The notes under the pieces: generated by a model
The model's input: the letters and a program-made list of their open reading frames with translations, nothing else
What the model was told of the DNA's origin: nothing
Database searches by the model: none
Program-made: the position numbers and the translations under genes
Shown: positions 1 through 5,993 of the stretch, in pieces
How positions within the stretch are numbered: position 1 is the stretch's first letter
Layout: each line of letters opens with the position of its first letter
Assembly: GCF_030546805.1 (NCBI RefSeq)
Contig: NZ_JAUOPC010000006.1
Span: 1 to 64,000 of the forward strand
Direction of reading: 5' to 3'
Length of the DNA: 64,000 nt
Source of the DNA: Cyclobacterium sp. 1_MG-2023
Lineage (GTDB): Bacteria > Bacteroidota > Bacteroidia > Cytophagales > Cyclobacteriaceae

Positions 1-22
1 TCCTAATTCCCAACATCACTTC

Positions 23-81
23 GTTCAACACTGCATTCAGACTAGGCTGTTCCAGCCATCAGAATGCTTAGTTATTGCCGC
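23..81 (-). repeat. attC-like cassette site 4 (most distal)
   Basis: This imperfect inverted repeat lies 16 bp after the stop codon of the minus-strand gene at 98-658. On the plus strand it reads GTTCAAC (23-29), three unpaired bases, GCATTC, a perfect inner hairpin GGCTG-TTC-CAGCC (45-57), GAATGC, three bases, then GTTATTGCCGC (71-81). Read on the cassette strand, the outer right core is GTTGAAC, which fits the integron GTTRRRY consensus. It differs from the other three sites in having equal internal loops, so a plain terminator hairpin is the main alternative. Its outer side belongs to a cassette beyond the window. Confidence 0.5.
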
Positions 82-97
82 ATCGTTTTTTATTTTT

Positions 98-658
98 TCA
101 AGTTATCATTTTCACTTGTCGAGCCAATGATTCATTATCCGTTACGGTTAAATTATCCAATAGTCCCATAACTTCATTGTCGTCTTCATTGAGAAATCCT
201 GCTGCACTTATAAATATTGACTTATTGTTTGAAAAATTAATTCTTATGTCTTGAGGATAAATGAATTTGTCTGATTTACCCCTCTTTTCTTCATATGTTC
301 TTACTTCTTCCCAAGTCAGATTAAAATTCTCAATTTTTTGTCCAATGAATTTCTCCCATAGGTCATCGTTGGAAACGTCCCATTTTCGCCCTGTCGCAGT
401 TTCATTGATTTCATTAAATCTGATTCCAATTCCAAACTGATAAAATTGACCGTCCCAATAAAATTCAATTTTGTTTTTATCTGTTTGTAAGATTATCGAG
501 AAGTCAATCGTGTCGATTTCTTTGAATTGTGACTTGTAATATGGTATTGGATTCCTTGGTTCGTAATCAATTTCGAGATATTCAACTTTAAGAAGTGTCA
601 GTCCAACTATTTGCTGGATTTTGTTTTCAAAGTCTATATGTTCTTGGCTCAGGTTCAT
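98..658 (-). CDS. Cassette 4: hypothetical protein, 186 aa
   Basis: I recognise no family. The product is a soluble acidic protein with no signal peptide, membrane segment or cysteine. It is rich in aromatic residues and beta-prone stretches (FSIILQTDKNKIEFYWDG, RINFSNNKSIFISAAG), which suggests a small beta-rich domain of the sort often seen in orphan cassette or immunity-like proteins; this is inference. The gene is the fourth minus-strand unit after the integrase at 3789-4928. It starts about 10 bp from site 669-807 and ends 16 bp before site 23-81, so it is a complete one-gene cassette with no visible promoter of its own. Composition is AT-rich, like the other cassettes. Confidence 0.75.
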   Translation of the reverse strand: MNLSQEHIDFENKIQQIVGLTLLKVEYLEIDYEPRNPIPYYKSQFKEIDTIDFSIILQTDKNKIEFYWDGQFYQFGIGIRFNEINETATGRKWDVSNDDLWEKFIGQKIENFNLTWEEVRTYEEKRGKSDKFIYPQDIRINFSNNKSIFISAAGFLNEDDNEVMGLLDNLTVTDNESLARQVKMIT

Positions 659-668
659 TTTTCAAATG

Positions 669-807
669 TGCGGCAACGGCCCTGGCTATGGCAAGTGCGG
701 GATTTGAAACCGATTCTTTGTCCGCCAGACCGAATGTTATTTAGTTGTAATATCTTCATTTTTAAGCAGTCAGCCCGCATTTGCTATAGCCGATGTTACC
801 AGCTGCC
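669..807 (-). repeat. attC-like cassette site 3
   Basis: This 139-bp imperfect inverted repeat lies between two minus-strand genes, 9 bp from the stop codon of the 817-1713 gene and 10 bp from the start codon of the 98-658 gene. Plus-strand left arm: TGCGGCAAC, GGCCCT, then GGCTATGGCAAGTGCGGG (684-701). The right arm (774-807) is its reverse complement at 16 of 18 positions in the long stem. The outer core is GTTACC/GGCAAC. The left arm carries six bases between AAC and the stem and the right arm three, the type of asymmetry integron attC sites use to choose a strand. The central spacer is about 70 bp with no ORF. Confidence 0.72.
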
Positions 808-816
808 TTTCTTTCG

Positions 817-1713
817 TCATAGTTCACATAGTAAGGATACTGGAAATTTTTGTTCTCCAAATACTTTCATATGATTGTCAAGGTCACTGAAAATACTTTC
901 AAATCTGTCAAATGACGATTCGTAACCATAACCACCGTCTTTTTTGAAACTCTCTTTTATTTTGAGTTTCCCAACAATTTCAAACTTGTCTTTGAATGAT
1001 ATAATGTCTCTGTGCGTTACCAAGTGATATGGTAGTCCAAATATAAAATTGTCTTGCTTTGCATAATGCCAAATTTCGTCAACGTTTGGTTGATGTAACA
1101 AGGTCGTTTTAATGTCATAACCTGAGCCGATTTTACGACCAGCAATAAAACAATTTTTCAAATCATCTATTGTTGGCTTTGTTTTGCCTTTATAAGTTGT
1201 TGCCACAAGGTCATAAGTGCATTGTCCACGCTGTTGAGTTACTTTGGCGCAAATTACTGCGTAATAGTTTTTGTCGGAAAGTTGGAAAGCTAATACATCG
1301 TCAGGTTGAAAATAGAAGTTCTTTATTAGCTTATATTTTTTTCGTTTTCTGATTTTTTGGTTTGGTTCGGATATTTTCTTTAAAAGCTTGTCAAGTTCTT
1401 TTTGTCTTTTCTTGCCTTCATTTTCATCGCATACTTCTGTCCAAACCTTAACCCCAGCTTTTAGGTCAATAACAAGTTTTACTTCATTGAGAATTTCGTC
1501 TGTCATTTCTCCGATTTCCCAAAAAGCCAAGGCATAAGATGTTACAAATATTTCGTGGTAAAAGTCGGTGTCTGGTCCATAGTCGTCTTTAACAAATGGA
1601 ACTTCTTTTCTTATGGTTTCAATGTTTGCCTCACTGTCATACAAGTCTATAATTTGGTCGTATGTATCCCTTGCTAAATCTCCATCAATTATTTTAATTC
1701 CGTCTGTTGCCAT
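817..1713 (-). CDS. Cassette 3: hypothetical protein, 298 aa (possible Imm26-like segment)
   Basis: This soluble protein has no signal peptide. Residues 1-110 are acidic and helical. A very basic stretch (KIRKRKKYKLIKN, about residues 118-131) follows. After it comes a beta-rich segment starting FYFQPDDVLAFQLSDKNYYAV, whose pattern (hydrophobic, GDv/aFqL, charged turn, YyaV) recalls Imm26-type immunity domains. That similarity is a weak impression by eye, not an established assignment. The C-terminal third is charged with no known motif. The gene is a single-gene unit between sites 669-807 and 1739-1872 and is co-oriented with the integrase. Its start ATG lies about 25 bp from the preceding site core. 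Confidence 0.78.
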   Translation of the reverse strand: MATDGIKIIDGDLARDTYDQIIDLYDSEANIETIRKEVPFVKDDYGPDTDFYHEIFVTSYALAFWEIGEMTDEILNEVKLVIDLKAGVKVWTEVCDENEGKKRQKELDKLLKKISEPNQKIRKRKKYKLIKNFYFQPDDVLAFQLSDKNYYAVICAKVTQQRGQCTYDLVATTYKGKTKPTIDDLKNCFIAGRKIGSGYDIKTTLLHQPNVDEIWHYAKQDNFIFGLPYHLVTHRDIISFKDKFEIVGKLKIKESFKKDGGYGYESSFDRFESIFSDLDNHMKVFGEQKFPVSLLCEL

Positions 1714-1738
1714 TATTTGCTGGGTCGTTCTTTTAGGT

Positions 1739-1872
1739 TGCTGGTAACGGTCTTGCTAAAATTTGTGGGCGATTTAAAACTGCCACCTTATCAAAACCGT
1801 TTACGTTTATTGCTTTTGTTACATTATCTAATTAAGCGTCACCGCCCATTAATTTTAACTTTTGTTGTAGCC
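1739..1872 (-). repeat. attC-like cassette site 2
   Basis: This 134-bp imperfect inverted repeat starts 10 bp after the stop codon of the 1883-2323 gene. Plus-strand left arm: TGCTGGTAAC (1739-1748), GGTCTT, GCTAAAATTTGTGGGCG. The right arm ends GTTGTAGCC (1864-1872). Its reverse complement reads GGCTACAAC, AAAA, GTTAAAATTAATGGGCG, so 14 of 17 stem positions match. Again the left arm has extra bases after AAC (six against four). The long central spacer contains further partial pairing and no gene. Confidence 0.7.
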
Positions 1873-1882
1873 AGTTATTTTA

Positions 1883-2323
1883 CTATCTCTTTTTTATTTC
1901 AATTCGTTCAGTAATAATTAAGTCAATTCCATTTACTTTTATTGTATCCCTCAGCATATCCAATTCGGAATAAGTTGCACCCAACCTGTAAATTTCATTG
2001 GGATCATATTTTACAAATAGTGTTTTATTATTTAACCACTTTTCAATTACCAATTCTGGTGGTAAATTAAAATCAAAAAGGTTCTTTTTGTAATCTTTCT
2101 CTCTTAAAAGTGATTTGTACAATCTGGTTCCTCTTGCACCTACATCAAGTGTGTAATATACAACTGCAATAGAATTATTCGGAGATAACTGTTTTCTTTC
2201 GATTGTAACAGCATTGTTGTCCATGTAATGGGGATTCCAGTCATATCGGCAACTTCTGAAAACTAGTATTACAAAAGTTGTCAAAACTACCACCGAAATA
2301 ATTAATAGGCGCTGTTTTCTCAT
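1883..2323 (-). CDS. Cassette 2: hypothetical membrane-anchored protein, 146 aa
   Basis: An N-terminal basic tail (MRKQR) followed by a hydrophobic helix at about residues 6-23 suggests a signal anchor with the rest outside the cytoplasm. The remaining 120 residues form a compact alpha/beta-looking domain with no motif I recognise (SIAVVYYTLDVGARGTRLY, ELVIEKWLNNKTLFVKYDP). The basic C-terminus is ERIEIKKR. It resembles small Bacteroidota lipoprotein or anchored orphan proteins, but has no lipobox; the only cysteine, at the end of the helix in FRSCRYD, is poorly placed for one. It is a one-gene cassette between sites 1739-1872 and 2341-2411. Confidence 0.75.
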   Translation of the reverse strand: MRKQRLLIISVVVLTTFVILVFRSCRYDWNPHYMDNNAVTIERKQLSPNNSIAVVYYTLDVGARGTRLYKSLLREKDYKKNLFDFNLPPELVIEKWLNNKTLFVKYDPNEIYRLGATYSELDMLRDTIKVNGIDLIITERIEIKKR

Positions 2324-2340
2324 TTAGTCTTTCTATAATT

Positions 2341-2411
2341 GGCTACAACGGCCCTTGTATGGTGCGTTTGCATCCCGCAGGGTGCATATGCACTATACAA
2401 ATTGTTGTGGC
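2341..2411 (-). repeat. attC-like cassette site 1
   Basis: This is the tightest of the four sites, at 71 bp. Plus-strand left arm: GGCTACAAC, GGCCC, TTGTATGGTGCGTTTGC. The right arm ends GTTGTGGC (2404-2411), and its reverse complement reads GCCACAAC, AAT, TTGTATAGTGCATATGC. The stem matches at 14 of 17 positions with a short loop. The left arm has two extra bases after AAC. Ignoring the intron at 2421-3191, the site would start 13 bp after the stop codon of the 3195-3719 gene, the same arrangement as the other cassettes. Confidence 0.75.
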
Positions 2412-2420
2412 GTCGTTAGT

Positions 2421-3191
2421 GTGTCCTGCGTTACTCAAGGATACAATATAAGATTAGTTCTTTGAAAAGAGTAACAAAACTGTAGAAGAGATGATAGGCT
2501 CTGCGAATAAAAGGAAACGAGCTGAGAAATCTCAGAGGTCTCACGAAATCAGAAGAGTAGAGAATTGGTCTATCGGTCAAGATGATTAGGCATATTGATC
2601 AAACCACCTAAAGGTGCTGTATTACATGATATGGTATTGAGCGTTTAGGAAAAGATATGGGATAATTTGCTGTGAAGTATGTTATGATTGTATCAGGTGA
2701 GGATAAAGGAGATGAACGAAAGTGAACCCTCTTAGGTCTCGATAATAACGTATGCGATGTCAAAATCGAGGGGCTGACGACCCGAGAGACAGAATTTAGC
2801 GGCAACCTAAAAAGTTGGCTAAGTGGCATCCGGGATAATGAGGGCATGAACTTTATCTGGGGTTTTCTACGGAACAGGAGAAGCTATCAGAATGATGTAA
2901 AGAGAGACAGGCGAAAACCTTCGGGCAAGCCTAAGAGTATCAATGCATTTTGGTAGTGGCGGATTAACCCGTAGTAGCGCAAAGTATCCAAGAGAGGAGT
3001 GGGGAAACTCACTTCAAGCGAAGGGGTTAACGAAGTCAAGGCGAGTTTGCCAACTTGAGAGAGGAAGAGCTAATTATAACTGCCGATACCTGTCAGATGG
3101 TATCATGACTCCGAAGAGCCGTATGATGGGAGACTATCACGTACGGTTCTGTGAGAGGTTTAGGGGTGAGATTCCCCTTTACCTACTCGAC
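2421..3191 (+). mobile_element. ORF-less group II intron
   Basis: The 5' end is taken at GTGTCCTGCG (GUGYG-like; could be a few bases off) and the 3' end at CTACTCGAC. Domain V is clear at 3116-3149: GAGCCGTA pairs with TACGGTTC, there is a two-base CG bulge, TGATGG pairs with CTATCA, and the loop is a GAGA tetraloop. The catalytic AGC triad lies within GAGCC. Domain VI follows at about 3156-3184 (AGG..AGGGG paired with CCCCT..CCT). Total length is about 770 nt with no reverse transcriptase in any frame, so mobility would need a maturase supplied in trans. It sits antisense to the cassettes, 10 bp from site 2341-2411 and 3 bp after the stop codon of the 3195-3719 gene. Short open frames inside it are structural RNA, not genes. 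Confidence 0.88.
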
Positions 3192-3194
3192 TTT

Positions 3195-3719
3195 TTATTT
3201 TTCAATCGTTTTTATCAGTTTTTCGTTTTCGTAATGTTCTGCTTTTAAAGTGTCTCCGTTCTTATCAAAGTACACCCAAATTGAGTCACGTTTGAATTCA
3301 TCTTCTGATTTCTCTGTCCAAGTTTCTGTTTCTAACGTCCAATATTTCTTAGCGGCAATCTGTCCTGGTTTATAAATCCAAGTTTCTGTCTTCAAGGTTT
3401 TTCCGTCTTTTGGCCAATAGTCAGTCCCTGATCTTGTAATTTCTGGTTGTGTCAACTCAGAAAATGCGAGTAATGGCAAGGGTGTACAGAATATTAGCAA
3501 AACTATAGTCGACAATCTCATTCTTTTTTCAAACCAAGTCTTTCGGTTCTTAAATGTCAAAATGCCAACTGCTAGTAGTGTTAGTCCCCAAAAAACTGGA
3601 AAAATGATTGCGTAAATCAATGAAGTTCCACCTGTCAATGTACTTGCATGCCACGCAAAAAAAATATTAACAAGAATAAATCCTGTCGCTATCCATGTCA
3701 ATTTTTGGTTCCACTTCAT
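3195..3719 (-). CDS. Cassette 1: hypothetical membrane protein, 174 aa
   Basis: Three predicted membrane helices (about residues 8-25, 34-55 and 70-90) are followed by a soluble C-terminal region of about 75 residues. This region has a repeated WT-rich pattern (LKTETWIYKPGQ, KYWTLETETWTEKS) and ends WVYFDKNGDTLKAEHYENEKL, like the YwqK/MORN-type short repeats of some Bacteroidota membrane proteins. Function is unknown. It is the first gene after the integrase on the same strand, with 69 bp between them. It begins 16 bp after the GCCACAAC half-site at 3736-3743. Its stop codon is 3 bp from the 3' end of the group II intron, which therefore does not interrupt it. Confidence 0.78.
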   Translation of the reverse strand: MKWNQKLTWIATGFILVNIFFAWHASTLTGGTSLIYAIIFPVFWGLTLLAVGILTFKNRKTWFEKRMRLSTIVLLIFCTPLPLLAFSELTQPEITRSGTDYWPKDGKTLKTETWIYKPGQIAAKKYWTLETETWTEKSEDEFKRDSIWVYFDKNGDTLKAEHYENEKLIKTIEK

Positions 3720-3732
3720 TGTCTTTTTCTAA

Positions 3733-3766
3733 TTTGCCACAACAATTGTATATAAACAAGTTTATG
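3733..3766 (-). other. Candidate attI-like half-site between integrase and first cassette
   Basis: The 69-bp gap between the integrase stop and the first cassette start holds one unpaired core (on the minus strand TATACAATTGTTGTGGC), nearly identical to the arm of site 2341-2411 (TATACAAATTGTTGTGGC). The second arm is missing. A small dyad ATAAAC-AA-GTTTAT lies beside it at 3752-3765. A single core next to the integrase, with full palindromes only after cassettes, is the arrangement of attI against attC in integrons. Its role is inferred from position and similarity. Confidence 0.5.
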
Positions 3767-3788
3767 GAAGGAGTTACGTATATATCGA

Positions 3789-4928
3789 CTATGTACCCAG
3801 CCCCTTTCCTTTGTTTTCACCTGTCAAATTAAGGATTTCGGACAAGGAATCTAAGGGAGAGACCACATTTTTGTTGGAAACGGCTAAAATATGACTGTAA
3901 ATTTCGGTAGTAGTGGAACTGCTATGCCCCAATAACACCTGAATCATTCTTAAATTAGTGCCTGACTGTAATAAATGAGTAGCAAAACTATGGCGAAGGG
4001 TATGAACAGTGGCCCATGGATTAATATTACTTGCTTTTACAGCTTTTCTGAATATGGCTTGTATGCTGGCGGCAGAATATTGTCCCCCTTCCTGCCCCTC
4101 AAATAACCAGTAAGAAGGTCTGTATACTTTATAATAGCTCCGGAGTTCATATAGCAATACGGAGGAAAGTACTGTTTTTCGGTCTTTTTTGTTTTTGGCC
4201 CCTTTCACAAATAGATAGCCTTCATCTGAATGAACATCACAAATGCGTAATTTTAAGGCTTCGCTGATCCGTAGTCCGGCACTGTAAATGGTTAATAATA
4301 TGGCGCGGTGTTTTATGTTGGAGGTACTTTTTATTAATAGTGCTACTTCCTCTTTGCTCAATACATTCGGTAAAGTTTTGCTGCGCTTTGGACGTTGGAT
4401 TTCATAATATTCTCTCGGCTTGCCTAATACATGCTCATAATAGGCCTTTATGGCATTAATAAGGCAGTTTTGGGAAGATTCGGAAAGTTTGTATTTACTT
4501 ACTTGTAGGTAAACAAACCCTTCAATATCTTCCTTGGATAGCTCCGGCAATTTCCTGGATTCAAAAAATTTGAGGAATTTGGAAAAGGCACTTTTATAAT
4601 TCTCTACAGTAGATTCACTATAGCCCTTTAGTACTAATTTTTGATGCAACTGATCTAACTTTTCCTGACTTCCTTTATTGAGGACAAAGAAAGGGGATTT
4701 GATTGGTTTTTGTCCTATCTCCTTAATTACCAGTTTGTCGCCAAATTGCTTTTGCACCCAATCGATATTTCTCACCGTATTTGGCAAACTCCATAAGCGT
4801 TGCTCATAGTGGTAAAAACTTCCATCCATCGATTTAAAAGTTTCCCTTTCCTTCTTCATAAAAAAGGGGATAAAAACTTTAAACCTTCCTGATTTAGGCT
4901 GGGGTTTAAATAATGTCAATTGCTGCAT
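3789..4928 (-). CDS. Tyrosine recombinase, IntI/Xer-like integrase of the cassette array, 379 aa
   Basis: A tyrosine site-specific recombinase. Residues 1-75 form an extra N-terminal domain (SGRFKVFIPF...) found on many Bacteroidota integrases. The core-binding SAM-like domain covers about 85-175 and the catalytic domain about 185-350. The catalytic set is complete: R220 (GLRISEAL), K245, H309 and R312 (HTLRHSFATHLL), H335 (LLGHSS), nucleophile Y344 (IYSHIL). The tail VVSPLDSL matches the GVRSPLDAL tail of integron integrases rather than the XerC/D ending. However, the IntI-specific insertion between the K and HxxR motifs is absent (the stretch YKVYRPSYWLFEGQEGGQYS is short). It therefore looks intermediate between Xer and IntI. 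It is co-oriented with four cassettes downstream and has a large palindrome upstream. An IS-type or phage integrase is less likely, given the cassette sites. Confidence 0.9.
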   Translation of the reverse strand: MQQLTLFKPQPKSGRFKVFIPFFMKKERETFKSMDGSFYHYEQRLWSLPNTVRNIDWVQKQFGDKLVIKEIGQKPIKSPFFVLNKGSQEKLDQLHQKLVLKGYSESTVENYKSAFSKFLKFFESRKLPELSKEDIEGFVYLQVSKYKLSESSQNCLINAIKAYYEHVLGKPREYYEIQRPKRSKTLPNVLSKEEVALLIKSTSNIKHRAILLTIYSAGLRISEALKLRICDVHSDEGYLFVKGAKNKKDRKTVLSSVLLYELRSYYKVYRPSYWLFEGQEGGQYSAASIQAIFRKAVKASNINPWATVHTLRHSFATHLLQSGTNLRMIQVLLGHSSSTTTEIYSHILAVSNKNVVSPLDSLSEILNLTGENKGKGLGT

Positions 4929-4973
4929 ACCTTTTTGTTTTCAATCAATGAAAAACTCAGGTAAATAGCCGTA

Positions 4974-5009
4974 TGTTATCCGTTTACAAACGTTTGTAAA
5001 CGGATAACA
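4974..5009. promoter_or_regulatory. 36-bp perfect palindrome upstream of the integrase
   Basis: Each half reads TGTTATCCGTTTACAAAC; the two halves are exact reverse complements with no spacer (TTTACAAACGTTTGTAAA at the centre). It lies 45 bp upstream of the integrase ATG, outside any gene. No poly-T tract follows it on either strand, so it is unlikely to be a terminator. An operator for a dimeric repressor or an accessory recombinase-binding site is more likely; which one cannot be read from sequence. Confidence 0.6.
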
Positions 5010-5213
5010 ATAGAAAGGCATGGATATTTAAGGTAAGATTTACTGCCATTTGGTAACTATCAATTGAAATCTTCAAATTACTGATTTTAAGCCATTTTTG
5101 TTTTCCATGCAAAGCCTCAGGAAATCTATCATCAGTTCTTAATAAAAAAATTCCAGCTAAAACCCTGTATAACCCCTCATTTTACCAAAATGCTTTACTT
5201 TTAACCTTCTCTC

Positions 5214-5626
5214 TTGTCAGTTTTTGGTCAAATGCTTTGGTTAAAACTTAAAAAATACTGCCAAAAAGGCGGAAATTTCCGGCTAAAAGGTTCAATGCCC
5301 CACTTCAGAACTGGAATTTTGAAGTAAATAACTGCAATGGGTAGGTTCCGAAGTACCCCTCCCCACTTCCGAACCTCGAAAATTTGACCTTATCCAATGA
5401 CTTTTCCTGAAATTTTGTCCTATTTTCCAGTTTTTACCCTATTTTTTGTCAGTTTTTGGTCGAATTTTTCAGGTTTTAGGTGAAAAATAGGGGTTCTGAA
5501 CCGGAAAATTCGAGTTAAAAGGTCCAAGCTTGTCAGTTTTAGGTACCCCAGCCCTGTTTTGAGGTGGGTAATTGAGGTTATAAACTCCAATGGGTAGGTT
5601 CTGAAGTACCCCTCCCCACTTCCGAA
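5214..5626. repeat. Diverged tandem duplication in a 1-kb gene-free region
   Basis: The stretch 4929-5993 holds no convincing gene. Two segments at 5214-5374 and 5445-5626 share the same order of blocks: GTCAGTTTTTGGTCAAA against GTCAGTTTTTGGTCGAA, a CGGAAA..TAAAAGGT block, and a 35-bp block (5339-5373 and 5592-5626) differing at one position, beginning GGGTAGGTTCCGAAGTACCC. This looks like an old tandem duplication of about 250 bp. A further GTCAGTTTTAGGTACC lies at about 5531. Confidence 0.6.
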
Positions 5627-5649
5627 GTACCCCTCTTTGGTTCCTCCGA

Positions 5650-5901
5650 CTTCGACAGGCTCAGCCTCCGGGAGTGGATTCCTACGGCTTCGACAGGCTC
5701 AGCCTCTGGTTAGGATTCCACTGGTTCAAGTTTAATGTAGTGTAACTTGGTCCTATAATGCTGAAAGTTTTCAACTTTATTAAATTAATCCTGAATTCAA
5801 TCCGGGTAGAAATAGTCAATAGCTTTTAACGTCTTCGACTCCTACAGCTTCGACAAGCTCAGCCTCCGGGAGGGGATTTCTACGGCTTCGACAGGCTCTG
5901 G
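5650..5901. repeat. Four copies of a CTTCGACAGGCTCAGCC repeat
   Basis: Copies start at 5650, 5688, 5848 and 5886; the last is cut short (CTTCGACAGGCTCTGG). Each is preceded by TACGG/TACAG or TCCGA and the full copies end CCTCCGGGAG or CCTCTGG. The unit has a partial dyad (GGCTGAGCCTGTCGAAG on the other strand). This kind of short GC-rich interspersed repeat is common in intergenic regions of Bacteroidota; its function is unknown. Confidence 0.7.
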
Positions 5902-5912
5902 TTAACATAAGT

Positions 5913-5949
5913 AAAAACCGAACAGTATTGAATTGTTCGGTTTTTTTTA
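5913..5949. terminator. Bidirectional terminator after the barrel gene
   Basis: Stem ACCGAACA (5917-5924) pairs with TGTTCGGT (5934-5941) around a nine-base loop, flanked by A5 on the left and T9 on the right. It lies 45 bp past the stop codon of the minus-strand gene at 5994-8840. Confidence 0.75.
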
Positions 5950-5993
5950 TCTTATACTAATCATCCCCGAAAGGTAGAACGCATTGGCTTTTC

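Noticed and set aside
1-97. Simple terminator hairpin after the 98-658 gene
   Set aside because: Not fully excluded: the inner hairpin GGCTG/CAGCC has no poly-T tail, and the outer arms and GTTGAAC core fit the cassette-site pattern better.
611-874. Plus-strand open frame crossing a cassette site
   Set aside because: It covers the palindrome 669-807 and runs antisense into two real genes; no protein features.
2608-2847. Minus-strand open frame of 79 codons inside the intron
   Set aside because: It lies on the antisense strand of intron domain I, is of low complexity (Ser/Pro/Leu) and has no homology I can see.
2943-3248. Plus-strand open frame of 101 codons
   Set aside because: It translates the group II intron domains IV-VI; the sequence is explained by RNA structure (domain V at 3116-3149).
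3720-3788. Promoter for the first cassette
   Set aside because: No TTTG-N19-TAnnTTTG match on the minus strand; the cassettes are probably read from the integrase promoter or a promoter not recognisable by eye.
5650-5901. Possible CRISPR array
   Set aside because: The four repeats are unevenly spaced (38, 160 and 38 bp), degenerate, and there are no cas genes.
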